Source of the DNA: DATLYH01 sp035575035
GTDB lineage: Bacteria > Planctomycetota > Planctomycetia > Gemmatales > Gemmataceae
Assembly: GCA_035575035.1 (NCBI GenBank)
Contig: DATLYH010000089.1
Span: forward strand, 1 to 47,806
Direction: 5' to 3'
Length of the DNA: 47,806 nt
Position numbers and translations under genes: made by a program. The number at the start of each line of letters is the position of its first letter. Within the stretch, counting starts at the first letter, position 1. This document shows positions 39,725-47,806 of the stretch, piece by piece. The notes under the pieces were generated by a model, which worked only from the letters and a program-made list of their open reading frames with translations, did no database searches and was not told where the DNA came from.

Positions 39725-42235
39725 ATGCGCCGATCCCTTGCCGCCGTCATCGCTCTCCTGACAACCTGTGTTCTCCTTGCCATCGCCATCACCCAAGGCG
39801 AGCAGCAAGCCCCCGTCAAGCCGCCCACCCCGGCCCGGGTGCTGCCCGGCGTGCAGCCCGACGGCAACATCCTCTTGCCCAATCAGTGGTCGCTCCGGCC
39901 GGCCGGTCGGCAGCTTGTCCTCGGTGATTTCCCCGTCAATCTGGCGCTGCACCCCAGCGGCCGCTGGCTGGCCGCGCTGCACGCCGGCTACAGCGATCAT
40001 GAGATCATCATCGTCGATCTCAAGGACAAACCGCGGGTCGTCAACCGCGTCGTGCTGGAGCAGACTTTCTATGGCCTCTGCTTCTCGGCCGACGGCCGGC
40101 GGCTGTTCGCCAGCGGCGGCGAGTTCGAGGTTGTCCACGCTTTTGACTTCAGCGATGGGCTGCTCTCCAATCCCCGCCAGCTCGCTGTCGCCCCGCCCAC
40201 CGACAAGTTCGTGGTTGCCGGCGTGGCTGTCGATAAGCAAGGGCACCAGCTATTTGCCTGTGGTTGCTGGGGCCATGCCGTCTGCATTCTGCCGCTCGAC
40301 AACCCCGAGCAGCGCACCACGGTGGCCCTCGAACCGGAAAGCTACCCCTACGCCTGTCTCCCCGATGCCGAGGGGAAGCGGCTGTTCGTCAGCCTGTGGA
40401 ACCGCGCCGCCGTGGCGGTGATCGACCCGGCCGCAAGAAAGGTCCTCGCCGCGTGGCCCACCGAGAAGCACCCGACCGAGATGGCCCTCGGGCCCGACGG
40501 CAAGACCCTTTACGTCGCCTGTGCCAACTCCACCAAGGTCAGCGTGCTTGATGCCGTCACCGGCCGGGGGCTGGAGACAATCTCTTGCTCGCTTTACCCC
40601 GCCCTGCCCATGTTGACCGGCCCGACGCCCAACAGCCTCTGCCTGACGCCCGACGGCGAGCTGCTCTTCGTCGCTAACGCCGACACCAACAACGTGGCCG
40701 TCTTCAACGTGGCCGAGCGGGGCCGGTCGAAGCCGCTCGGCTTCATCCCGGCCGGCTGGTACCCAACCGCGGTGCGCTTCAACCCGTCCGACCGCCGCCT
40801 TTATCTCGCCAATGGCAAGGGGACCACGCCGCTGGCCAACCTCCAGGGCCCCAATCCGCTCCTACCGCGCAATGCCACTGTCCGCCAGTACGTCGGCAGT
40901 CTTTACCGCGGCACTCTGGCGATCATCGACTTGCCGGGCCCCGACCGCATGGCCATTTACACCAAGCAGGCCTACGCCTGTAGCCCGTTGCGCCCCGATG
41001 GCGACCCGGTTGGGCCGGTGCCCGAAGGGAACCCGATCCCGCGCAAGGTCGGCGAGCCCAGCCCGATCAAGCACTGCATCTATATCATCAAGGAGAACCG
41101 GACCTACGACCAAGTTTTCGGTGATATGAAGGAGGGCAACGGCGAGCCGAGCCTCTGCATCTTCCCTGAAAAGGTCACGCCTAACCACCACAAGATTGCC
41201 CGCGAGTTTGTGCTCCTGGACAACTTCTATGTCGAGAGCGAGGTATCGGCCGACGGGCACGAATGGTCGATGGGGGCCTACTGCACCGATTTCGTGGAGA
41301 AAATCTGGCCGCTCAACTACCGCGGCAGTCCACTGAAGAAGCTGACCCAGTATCCCTCCGAGGGGGAGAAGGACGCCGTCGCCCGGCCGGCCGGCGGCTA
41401 CATCTGGGATCGCTGCGCCGAGGCGGGCGTCAGCTACCGCAGTTACGGCGAGTGGATCACCACCCCCAAGTCGCCCGACGAGCCCGGCAAGGCCCGTGTC
41501 AAGGCGCTGGAGGGCCACTTCGACCCGTGGTTCCGTGGCTACGACCTCGACTACCCCGATCAGAAGCGGGCCGACCGCTTCATCGAAGAGTTGAAGCGCT
41601 TCGAGAAGGAAGGAAAGATGCCGCAGTTCATCGTCATGCGGTTGCCCAACGACCACACCTACGGCACACGCCCGGGGAAGCCGACGCCGACCGCCATGGT
41701 GGCCGACAATGACCTCGCCCTGGGCCGGGTGGTCGAGGCGATCAGCAAGAGCAAGTTCTGGAAAGAGACGGCCATCTTCGTGGTCGAAGATGACGCCCAG
41801 AACGGTCCCGACCACGTGGATGCCCATCGCACCGTCGCCCTGGTCATCAGTCCGTACACCAGGCGCAACTATGTTGATTCGACGATGTATTCGACGGCCA
41901 GCATGCTGCGGACGATGGAGCTGATCCTGGGGTTGAAGCCAATGAGCCAGTTCGACGCGGCCGCCCGGCCGATGTACCACTCGTTCCAGGCGAAGCCGGA
42001 CCTGCGCCCCTATCAGCATGTAGTGCCGCAAGTGGACCTGAATGAGAAGAACAAGCCCGACGCCTGGGGAGCGAAACTGTCGGAGGAGTTCGACCTGACA
42101 AAGGAGGACGCAGCCGACGACCTGCTGTTCAACGAGGTGATCTGGCGTTCGGTGCGCGGCCCCGACTCGCCGATGCCGCCGCCGGTGCGAGCCGCATTCG
42201 TCTTCCCCCACCTGAAGGAGGACGACGACGATTGA
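39725..42235 (+). CDS. YncE-type beta-propeller fused to phosphoesterase domain
   Basis: An exported 836-aa protein. After a signal peptide (about 1-24) comes a YncE/YVTN-like beta-propeller (about 55-430; repeated FSADGRRLF, LGPDGKTLYVAC, LTPDGELLFVAN). A phosphoesterase (alkaline phosphatase superfamily) domain follows from HCIYIIKENRTYDQVFGDM (about 455), with EVSADGHEWSMGAYCTDF and VVEDDAQNGPDHVDAHRTVALVISPYT (segments), and metal-binding Asp/His. The fused form is known as a bifunctional YncE/alkaline phosphatase family protein; substrate unknown. ATG 39725 has GAGGA upstream. Confidence 0.9.
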   Translation: MRRSLAAVIALLTTCVLLAIAITQGEQQAPVKPPTPARVLPGVQPDGNILLPNQWSLRPAGRQLVLGDFPVNLALHPSGRWLAALHAGYSDHEIIIVDLKDKPRVVNRVVLEQTFYGLCFSADGRRLFASGGEFEVVHAFDFSDGLLSNPRQLAVAPPTDKFVVAGVAVDKQGHQLFACGCWGHAVCILPLDNPEQRTTVALEPESYPYACLPDAEGKRLFVSLWNRAAVAVIDPAARKVLAAWPTEKHPTEMALGPDGKTLYVACANSTKVSVLDAVTGRGLETISCSLYPALPMLTGPTPNSLCLTPDGELLFVANADTNNVAVFNVAERGRSKPLGFIPAGWYPTAVRFNPSDRRLYLANGKGTTPLANLQGPNPLLPRNATVRQYVGSLYRGTLAIIDLPGPDRMAIYTKQAYACSPLRPDGDPVGPVPEGNPIPRKVGEPSPIKHCIYIIKENRTYDQVFGDMKEGNGEPSLCIFPEKVTPNHHKIAREFVLLDNFYVESEVSADGHEWSMGAYCTDFVEKIWPLNYRGSPLKKLTQYPSEGEKDAVARPAGGYIWDRCAEAGVSYRSYGEWITTPKSPDEPGKARVKALEGHFDPWFRGYDLDYPDQKRADRFIEELKRFEKEGKMPQFIVMRLPNDHTYGTRPGKPTPTAMVADNDLALGRVVEAISKSKFWKETAIFVVEDDAQNGPDHVDAHRTVALVISPYTRRNYVDSTMYSTASMLRTMELILGLKPMSQFDAAARPMYHSFQAKPDLRPYQHVVPQVDLNEKNKPDAWGAKLSEEFDLTKEDAADDLLFNEVIWRSVRGPDSPMPPPVRAAFVFPHLKEDDDD

Positions 42236-42259
42236 CCCCTCCTGCGGCCAGTAGCGGCG

Positions 42260-42341
42260 GAGCCCGGAGCGTGCGCGACGGGGCATAGCGCTACCCATCG
42301 CGGAGGCTCCGGGCGCGTCTTACCCGTCGCGGGCGCTCCGG
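42260..42341. repeat. Interspersed repeat, inverted cluster
   Basis: One plus-orientation unit (42260-42282) faces two minus-orientation units (42294-42314, 42323-42341). The last encodes the final residues of the convergent metallopeptidase gene. Confidence 0.85.
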
Positions 42342-43099
42342 ACTTCAAAGGCCAATGCTTCCTGCAACGGGATCAGTTTGGGCCGGGGGACCATCACACC
42401 GACAACGTCGCCGTGCCGCCGGCGCAACTGGGCGAAGTTCAACCGCAGAAAGGTGTACAGCGCCGGGTCAGGACCGGATGCCAGGTAGGCCCGGGCCAGC
42501 TCGGCCATCTGGATGTCGAACAGACGCTTGCTGGGCATGTGCAGGGTGCCGCGGCCGGTGTGCCGGCGCAGGTCGCCGTCGAAGGCCGGCCCAATGTGGT
42601 ACAGCTCGTGGAAAAGGGTGATGAACTTTTCGTCGAAGTTCTGGTCAAGGAAGCGCGGCAGGCAGAAGGTGATCAGGTAGAGCATCTCCTGGCCATCGAT
42701 GAAGTAGCGCTGCACCTGGTAGCAAACGCCGTGGCGCTGACGGGTCAGGTGGCCGCCGCGGAAACGCAAGGGCGTCACCCGTGCTTGCAGGCCGCGCAGC
42801 CGGCCATTGCGGGCCTGGGTCACCGCGAAGAGCAGGCGCGAGACGTCCACGTGCGCTAGCTCCGCGCAGCGGGTCGTGATGTCGGCACAAAGCCGCCGCA
42901 CCGCCGCGCAGAAATCGAATGGCTCGCCCTCCGGGCCGGTCGCCAGCCACGGCGGCGCCTCCGCTCCCAACCCCCGCATCCGTTCTCCCAGGGGCGGCCG
43001 GATCGGGCGGATCGGCAAGGGGTTGTCCGCTCCGCCCCAGGTCAGGACCAGCGGCCCCATCGGACGGACCCAGCCATTTCCCCGTGCCGTGCCTGACAC
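42320..43099 (-). CDS. Putative metallopeptidase (HELYH)
   Basis: A 259-aa protein with HELYHIG (164-170), the HExxH zinc site, and nearby acidic residues (DGDLRR). It resembles a set of putative metallopeptidases also seen in phages (PhageMetallopep-like). No signal peptide or membrane helix. The GTG at 43099 has GGAGG 7 nt before it, fixing the start. The last residues RSARDG and the TAA come from a unit of the interspersed repeat, so the native C-terminus has been replaced or extended. Peptidase activity has not been demonstrated for this group to my knowledge. Confidence 0.8.
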   Translation of the reverse strand: MSGTARGNGWVRPMGPLVLTWGGADNPLPIRPIRPPLGERMRGLGAEAPPWLATGPEGEPFDFCAAVRRLCADITTRCAELAHVDVSRLLFAVTQARNGRLRGLQARVTPLRFRGGHLTRQRHGVCYQVQRYFIDGQEMLYLITFCLPRFLDQNFDEKFITLFHELYHIGPAFDGDLRRHTGRGTLHMPSKRLFDIQMAELARAYLASGPDPALYTFLRLNFAQLRRRHGDVVGVMVPRPKLIPLQEALAFEVRSARDG

Positions 43100-43335
43100 C
43101 GTTCACCTCCCGCCCTTCGCCCGAGTTCCCGCTCTGGGCCAGCGCCACTCCGACCCGTAAATCCGTTAAACTCGGCCCGGAGATCCGGCCGATGGAAAGG
43201 GGGAAGAATCTCCCGCACCCTACGAGCGAACAGCCCTGCTGGGGCGCCGCGGGGTGGGTTGTCCCGATCCGCCCCTGCCGGTCGGTGGGCCTGACAGGAA
43301 TTTAGCTCAATCACCCTCGAGGGGGAACCAGAATC

Positions 43336-43656
43336 ATGAAGACGTCGTGGTCCGGTCGCGGCCTGGCGGTCCTTGGCCTGGGGCTCGGGATACTGGCCGG
43401 CTGCCAGACCTACATTCCCGAGGCGAGCGTGACGCTTCCGTCGGGGCGTTACCTGGAGCATCCGCCGCAGTACATTCCGCCGTCGCCGCCGTTCCCACTG
43501 TCCCGTGAATTAGCCAGCATGGAAGCAGCAGCGGCAGCCCTTGGCCCGGGCGGAGCGCCGCCGCCGCCGGCCGCCCTGCCGCCGCCGGTTCCCGCACCGC
43601 TGCCCCCCGCACCGCCGGGCCCAGGCCCCGCGCCACTGCCCCCGCCCGGGCCGTGA
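43336..43656 (+). CDS. Small proline-rich lipoprotein
   Basis: A 106-aa product with a signal peptide ending in lipobox LAGC (Cys23), a short region with QTYIPEASVTLPSGRYLEHP, and a C-terminal half that is almost only Pro, Ala and Gly. GAGGGGGAACC before the ATG supports the start. No family recognised; an envelope or cell-wall spanning role is possible from the Pro-rich tail. The stop is TGA in CCGTGA. Confidence 0.8.
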   Translation: MKTSWSGRGLAVLGLGLGILAGCQTYIPEASVTLPSGRYLEHPPQYIPPSPPFPLSRELASMEAAAAALGPGGAPPPPAALPPPVPAPLPPAPPGPGPAPLPPPGP

Positions 43657-43943
43657 GACGCGACTGCGGAACCGACCAGACACTTTACCCGGCCGGGCGG
43701 GGGCAACGCACCTGTCTTCGCCCGGCCTGCTTGCCTTCCCAGGTCCGGTCGATGTTTCAAGCGGCGTAGCGAAACGGCCGGGATGGAGCGCCCCCAAGTC
43801 CCCAGTCATCCCCGGCCGACAACCAGACGACCCTGGAAGTCACAGCTGTCGTGCCTGCTTGCCCTCGACCGCCGCGGAAGGACCGCCGCGGTTGGCGTTG
43901 ACAAGCAGCCAGGACGCACTAACATACCGTTGGGGCTTGCCAT

Positions 43944-44009
43944 CAGGAGCCACCCAAGCGAAGGTTGATAACCTTGCAGGAGTCACCCGAGCGAAGGTTG
44001 ATAACCTTG
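43944..44009. repeat. Two tandem 33-bp repeats with dyads upstream of tRNA-Pro
   Basis: Two copies (43944-43976, 43977-44009) of CAGGAGYCACCCRAGCGAAGG..., each containing AAGGTTGATAACCTT, an exact 6-bp dyad. They end 8 bp before the tRNA. The gap 43657-43943 contains no supportable gene. Confidence 0.9.
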
Positions 44010-44017
44010 TTTCCCCA

Positions 44018-44092
44018 CGGGGCGTAGCTCAGTTTGGCTAGAGCGTACGGTTCGGGACCGTAAGGTCGCTGGTTCAAATCCAGTCGCCCCGA
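44018..44092 (+). tRNA. tRNA-Pro (anticodon CGG)
   Basis: Folds as a complete tRNA: acceptor CGGGGCG/CGCCCCG (44018-44024 with 44085-44091), D arm GCTC/GAGC, anticodon arm TACGG-TTCGGGA-CCGTA with anticodon CGG, and T arm with TTCAAAT loop. C1-G72 and discriminator A are the proline identity signals. The 3' CCA is not encoded (ACT follows). Confidence 0.96.
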
Positions 44093-44107
44093 CTTTCTTC
44101 CAAAAAT

Positions 44108-44148
44108 GGCCCTTCGGCGAGAACGTCGAAGGGCCTTCTTATTTCAGG
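44108..44148 (+). terminator. Terminator after tRNA-Pro
   Basis: GGCCCTTCG and CGAAGGGCC form a 9-bp stem with a 10-nt loop followed by TTCTTATTT. It begins 16 bp after the tRNA. The 44149-44354 stretch beyond it shows no gene. Confidence 0.85.
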
Positions 44149-44354
44149 GGCAAGAGTTGCGCCGTCGAGGCGGCAGTTCAAACACACCATTTCAGGTTCA
44201 GGGTGCAATGGCTCCCCTCCACACCGACCGTAAGCTGCTCCTGACGAGCTGTTTGCGCGAGTTCAAACGCAGCGCCTGGCAATGCGGCCGAGGCGAACAC
44301 CGGGCAGGTTTCGCGCCGCGGTCCTGCGCCTGTTTCCTCAATCGTCATTCAGAA

Positions 44355-44672
44355 TCATTCCGAAGCCGCGGCTGAGCCGCGGCTCCTGGTGAACGGTGAG
44401 TCGCCGCTGTTGCCGAACAGGTCCAGGTAGAACGTCCCGTCGGCCTCCTTCGTTCTGTCGCCGTTGACGACGATGGCCTTCGTCGTCTCGCCGGGGTTGA
44501 ATGTCAGCGTGCCGGTCCTGGCGAAGTAGTCGTTGTCGCCGGTCTTGGCGGTCCTGTCCGCGGTGCCGAACCGGGGTCGGACCAACGAAGCCGTCCCGGC
44601 CCGGGGGGTAGCGTCGAGCCGAATGGTGTTGCCGGCGGCGAGATCCCGCGGGGGCTTGCCGCCGGCGTACGC
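44355..44672 (-). pseudogene. Calx-beta fragment continuing the FG-GAP frame beyond a TAG
   Basis: In the same frame as the FG-GAP gene, directly after its TAG, 105 codons run to a stop at 44355. TADRTAKTGDNDYFARTGTLTFNPGETTKAIVV and DGTFYLDLFGNSGD (segments) match a Calx-beta domain, but its N-terminal part is shortened and altered (KPPRDLAAGNTIRLDATP). It reads as the eroded 3' part of a longer surface-protein gene. No independent ribosome site was found. Confidence 0.65.
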
Positions 44673-45449
44673 CTACCAGCTGCCGTCGTTGAGCAGCACC
44701 GAGAGCGTGGCGTGCCGGGACGACGGCGAGTTGACGACGATGATGTCGAGCCAGCCGTCGCCGTTGACGTCGCCCACGGCCACCGCCCCGGGGTTCTGCC
44801 CGGCCGGGTAGGTCCGGGCTGGCTGGTAGGTGCCGTCGGCGTTGCCCAGCGACACGGCGACGACCCCGGCGGTCGAATCCACCGTGACCCGGTCGGCAAT
44901 GCCGTCGCGGTTGACGTCCCCGGACGCGGAGATCGGGTTGTAGGGAGACGGCAGATGGCTCGGTTGCGACGGGACGCTCGTCGTCGTCCGGGGGCCGAAC
45001 GTCCCATCGCCGTTCCCGAGCCAGGTGCTCGTGTACTCGGTGCCCGGGATGCCGAACAGGCCGATCGCCCTCGGGTCCCTCTGAAAGGCCTTGGCCACGA
45101 CGTCCAGGATGCCGTCGCCATTGACGTCCGTCGCGCGGACATCGAAAAGGTCTCCCTTCGACGCCCGGAGCGTGGCGGACTGTTGGAAGGTCCCGTCCTC
45201 CCTCCCCAGGCTGACCGTCACGAAGTAGCTGCCGCTGATGACCAGCACGTCCGCGCGGCCGTCGCGGTTGAAGTCGGCCACCTTCAGGCCCTGCCCGCCG
45301 CCGGGCGAGGTGATCGGGGCCAGGAAGCTGGGCGTGGTGCGGTCCTCCAGGGCCTCGACGGCCAGCCGGCAGGGGGTGGTTGCACGGCGGGCCGGGCGGC
45401 TACGGAGGGAGTTCGCGCGTCGCAGGGAGAACAAAGACGAAAGCCACAT
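44673..45449 (-). CDS. FG-GAP/VCBS repeat surface protein, truncated
   Basis: A 258-aa exported protein. The N-terminus has a basic start and RLAVEALEDRTTPSFLAP, a motif seen in many planctomycete surface proteins. Then come FG-GAP/VCBS repeats with calcium-type loops: VADFNRDGRADVLVI, ATDVNGDGILDVV, SGDVNRDGIADRVTV, VGDVNGDGWLDIIVV. It ends LNDGSW at a TAG; the frame continues in phase into a Calx-beta domain, so the gene is probably broken by a nonsense change. ATG 45449 has GGAG 8 nt before it. Surface adhesion or ligand binding is inference. Confidence 0.82.
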   Translation of the reverse strand: MWLSSLFSLRRANSLRSRPARRATTPCRLAVEALEDRTTPSFLAPITSPGGGQGLKVADFNRDGRADVLVISGSYFVTVSLGREDGTFQQSATLRASKGDLFDVRATDVNGDGILDVVAKAFQRDPRAIGLFGIPGTEYTSTWLGNGDGTFGPRTTTSVPSQPSHLPSPYNPISASGDVNRDGIADRVTVDSTAGVVAVSLGNADGTYQPARTYPAGQNPGAVAVGDVNGDGWLDIIVVNSPSSRHATLSVLLNDGSW

Positions 45450-45500
45450 GGTCGGTCTCCTTTCAGGAAGAGTGGTCTGCGGTGTGAGGGGGGCGGCCGT

Positions 45501-45575
45501 GGGCGCGCAGACCGGGCGCCCGGGCGTCGCCGGGCCGGCGAGTCCGTTGCTTGGTAGCAGGGCCTCGCCGGCTGC
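45501..45575 (-). promoter_or_regulatory. Duplicated upstream region, copy 1
   Basis: 45501-45540 is the same as 46107-46147 apart from one extra G, and weaker similarity continues to about 45575 (GCTTG...GCAGG...GCCGGC). Each copy lies 43-52 bp before a start codon (FG-GAP and secreted protein genes), and both genes also have ACCGCAGACC nearer the start. The core GGGCGCCCGG is palindromic. Confidence 0.6.
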
Positions 45576-45620
45576 CTGTGCCGGTGCACTCCGCCGCCGG
45601 CACGCGTTCGTGGGAATGCG

Positions 45621-46064
45621 TTAGCGGGAGAGAGTGCCGGACATCGTGAAGCCGCCCGTGCCGTTCACGGCAGGTTCGATGAGCAGCACCCCATCGCCGC
45701 CGATCCCCTCCCAGCGCCCCGTGCCGCTGATGATGACGTAGGGGCCCACGAGCAGGCCCAGCTCGTCATCGAAAGCGACCTGGTAGGCGATGAGGAGCGA
45801 GCCGCCGTTGAAGTTGAACGTGGCCATGCCGCTGATGCCGCCGCCGCCACGCTTCTGGGCGAAGTCCCCGCTGAACTGCCCACCCGGCCTTGCCTGGCCG
45901 CTGAGGGTCCCGGCAGTGGCCGCCCCCTGGAGGTCGGTGAACACGTAGGTCCCGCTGACCTGGAAGTTCTCGGCCTGCGCGGCCGCCAGCGGGCCGACCA
46001 GGATCAGGGCCGCCGCCGCCAGCAGCAGCAGGGCCGTCCGACTGAGACAAAAACGCTGTCGCAT
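45621..46064 (-). CDS. Small secreted protein, function unknown
   Basis: A 147-aa product with a clear signal peptide (RTALLLLAAAALILVGPL, cleavage near AQAENF) and a mature part of about 115 residues that looks all-beta: VSGTYVFTDLQG, GTLSGQARPGGQFSGDF, ISGMATFNFNGG, IISGTGRWEGIGGDG, FTMSGTLSR. No family was recognised. ATG 46064 has GGAGCATGCG before it. Its upstream region is a copy of that before the FG-GAP gene, hinting at shared control. Confidence 0.8.
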   Translation of the reverse strand: MRQRFCLSRTALLLLAAAALILVGPLAAAQAENFQVSGTYVFTDLQGAATAGTLSGQARPGGQFSGDFAQKRGGGGISGMATFNFNGGSLLIAYQVAFDDELGLLVGPYVIISGTGRWEGIGGDGVLLIEPAVNGTGGFTMSGTLSR

Positions 46065-46106
46065 CGCATGCTCCTTCGGTCTGCGGTACAATGAAAGCGG
46101 CAGCGC

Positions 46107-46183
46107 GGGCGCGCAGACCGGGCGCCCGGGCGTCGCCGGGGCCGGCGGGGGCTTCGCTTGCAGGCAGGACCCCGCCGGCCACT
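46107..46183 (-). promoter_or_regulatory. Duplicated upstream region, copy 2
   Basis: Counterpart of 45501-45575, 43 bp before the secreted-protein start. See copy 1 for the comparison. Confidence 0.6.
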
Positions 46184-46232
46184 TTCGTCTTTCCGTCCTG
46201 AAGTCACCAACCTGTCCGCACGACCGCCGCCT

Positions 46233-47806
46233 TCAGCGGCCCAGCCCCTCGGCCTCGCGGCAGAGGTGCTGACAGTGCAGCCACTCGATCCAGTCGTCCC
46301 CGAAAGGCTGGCCCTTGCCCGGGTCGGGCATCTTGTCGGCGACGATGGCCCGGGCCGTGGCCGCCGCCGCGCGGGCCTCCGCGTCCCGGCCCAGGCGGTG
46401 GTGCACCAGGGCCAGCGCCGCGAACGTCATGGCGTCGAGGTGCGCGAACTGCTGCGGCTTGGCCTGGGGGGAGAGGCGCTGAAGCCAATCCGCCGCCGCG
46501 GCGGGGCGGCCGGCCCGGTACTCGGCCAGCCCCCGGACCAGCAGGAAGTACGGGTAATGCCGGTGCTTCTTCCCGGTGGTGACGGCCCGATCGGCCAGCC
46601 GCACGACCCCCTCGGGGTCGCCGACGGCGTCCGGGTCGAGTGCGCAGATGGCCGCAGCGCGGGCCGCGAGTTCGGCCTGGTCGATCTGGCCGAACCGGCC
46701 CAGCATCTCGCGGCAGGCGCGGCGGTACCCTTCCCCGTCGCCGGTCTGCAGCCGCAGGATCGCGCAGCGGTACCAGTAGCGGTAGTCGTCGGGCTTCAGT
46801 TCCCGGCAGCGTTCGAAGGCGACGGCGGCCTGGACCCACTGGCCCCGGCGAGCGCAGGTGCTGGCAAGGTTGTGGTAGGCGTCGGCGTAATCGGGCTTGG
46901 CGCGAGTCGCTTCCCGGTAGGCGGCCTGCGCCTCGTCCAGCCGGCCCTGGTCCCACAGCAGATGGCCGAGGCCGACGTACGCGGGGGTGTAGTCCGGCTG
47001 GCGGCGGGCCGCCTCGCGGAGCTCGGCCTCCGCCTCGGCCGGCCGGTTCTGCTTGCGCAGGGCGCCGGCAAGATGGTAGTGGGCAGCGGCGCTGTCCGGC
47101 TGGCGGCGGACCGCCTCGCGGAGTTCCGCCTCGGCCTGGGGCAACTTGCCCTGGTTGGAGAGGACCATGCCGAGCGCGTTCCGGTAGCCGAGGTAATCGG
47201 GGTTGAGGCGGACGGCCTCCCGGAATTCGGCCTCGGCCTGGGGCAACTTATTCTGCCGGAGCAGCGCGTAGCCGAGCTGGCTGTGGGCGCCGGCGTAACC
47301 GGGCTCGAGCCGCAGCGCCTCGCGGAACTCGGCCTCCGCCCGGGCCCACTGGCCTTGCTTGTGCAGGACGCCGCCCAGGCCGGCGCGGGCCCGTGCGGAA
47401 TCCGGCCGCGAGTGCAGCACCTCGCGGTATTCGGCCTCCGCCTCGGCGAAGTTGCCGAGTTGGGTCAGGGCCGAGCCGAGGTTCAGGCGCACCCCTGCAC
47501 TTTCCGGGCGTAGGGCCAGCGCCGCCCGGAAGCAGCCGGCCGCCTCGCCGGCCTGGACCGGGTCCAGGCGCAGCAGGGCGTAGCCCAGCTCGTGGTTGAC
47601 CCAGAAGTCGTCCGGGTAGCGCCGCTGCGCCTGCCGCAGAACCGCCACCGCAACCGGGGTCTGGCCGGTCTGGCGCAACATCAGGGCGAGCAGGTGGACC
47701 GTGGCCGGCGGCTGGGCCAGGACTTCCGGCTGGCGGGCCAGGCCCTGCAAGGCGCTGCCGTCACGGCGCTCGAACGCCTGGCGGAAGCGATCCCGCCACA
47801 GGTCGG
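46233..47806 (-). CDS. TPR protein, probable C-terminal part of a kinase-TPR fusion (5' end outside window)
   Basis: The frame is open through the right edge (upstream codons give LWRDRFRQAFERRDGSAL), so the start lies outside. At least 524 residues are present. From about QPPATVHLLALMLRQTG onward there are about eleven tetratricopeptide repeats (AEAEYREVLHSRPDSARARAGL, AEAEFREALRLEPGYAGAHSQL and so on), then a helical C-terminal region ending CREAEGLGR. This end matches the TPR half that follows Ser/Thr kinase domains in Gemmata-type proteins, so a kinase domain may lie upstream; that is inference. Protein-protein interaction is the expected role. Confidence 0.85.
   Translation of the reverse strand, partial: DLWRDRFRQAFERRDGSALQGLARQPEVLAQPPATVHLLALMLRQTGQTPVAVAVLRQAQRRYPDDFWVNHELGYALLRLDPVQAGEAAGCFRAALALRPESAGVRLNLGSALTQLGNFAEAEAEYREVLHSRPDSARARAGLGGVLHKQGQWARAEAEFREALRLEPGYAGAHSQLGYALLRQNKLPQAEAEFREAVRLNPDYLGYRNALGMVLSNQGKLPQAEAELREAVRRQPDSAAAHYHLAGALRKQNRPAEAEAELREAARRQPDYTPAYVGLGHLLWDQGRLDEAQAAYREATRAKPDYADAYHNLASTCARRGQWVQAAVAFERCRELKPDDYRYWYRCAILRLQTGDGEGYRRACREMLGRFGQIDQAELAARAAAICALDPDAVGDPEGVVRLADRAVTTGKKHRHYPYFLLVRGLAEYRAGRPAAAADWLQRLSPQAKPQQFAHLDAMTFAALALVHHRLGRDAEARAAAATARAIVADKMPDPGKGQPFGDDWIEWLHCQHLCREAEGLGR

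Noticed and set aside
44106..44375. 89-codon frame after tRNA-Pro
   Set aside because: It begins inside the tRNA terminator and has no recognisable features.

Overview
This is about 48 kb of GC-rich chromosome from a planctomycete, most likely of the Gemmata group. The evidence is a Planctomycetes-style Ser/Thr kinase with an N-terminal helical domain, a sulfatase, an FG-GAP surface protein with an N-terminal VEALEDRTTPS motif, a TPR protein of the kinase-TPR type, and a short interspersed repeat (core GAGCCCGGAGCGTGAGCGAC) in at least 17 copies. Species assignment is inference; no rRNA is present.

Layout. 1-3.7 kb (mostly minus): CRISPR-like repeat remnant, nusA, a MalK-type ABC ATPase and a UPF0173 metallo-hydrolase. 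3.9-9.6 kb: spinster-like MFS carrier, a B3/4-domain protein, a potassium-uptake unit (41-aa membrane peptide, trkH, trkA) and a Dam-type methylase. 9.9-13.3 kb: Ser/Thr kinase convergent with a 730-aa coiled-coil protein. 13.7-15 kb: an accessory cassette bounded by perfect 92-bp direct repeats that copy the 3' end of the next gene. It holds a decayed PIN toxin-antitoxin pair and an overlapping DUF6883/DUF4926 pair. 14.9-22.3 kb (minus): acyl-CoA carboxylase with a palindromic repeat inserted in frame, rpoN, then recR, ybaB, dnaX and the SRP RNA gene, then a cyclophilin lipoprotein. dnaX carries an A9 slippery run that would give a short gamma-like product. 22.5-30 kb: membrane protein, HU-like protein, ECF sigma factor with an overlapping membrane-anchored partner, polysaccharide-export lipoprotein, and a 1115-aa AsmA-like protein. 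30-43.7 kb: a 7-unit repeat array, sulfatase, rhamnulokinase, panB, a GT87-like mannosyltransferase, acyl-CoA dehydrogenase, VapD-like RNase, YncE/phosphoesterase fusion, metallopeptidase and a small lipoprotein. 44-47.8 kb: tRNA-Pro(CGG) with a terminator, an FG-GAP/Calx-beta protein broken by an in-frame TAG, a small secreted protein sharing a duplicated upstream region with it, and a TPR protein running off the right end.

Most genes are housekeeping or envelope functions with little operon structure. Clear functional units are trkH-trkA, recR-ybaB-dnaX-SRP RNA, the ECF sigma/membrane partner pair and DUF6883-DUF4926. A recurring theme is repeat DNA touching coding sequence: it supplies C-termini and stop codons, inserts in frame, and sits directly after stop codons. 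The strongest items for a second look are the dnaX slippage site, the 92-bp-flanked cassette and the in-frame palindrome in the carboxylase gene.
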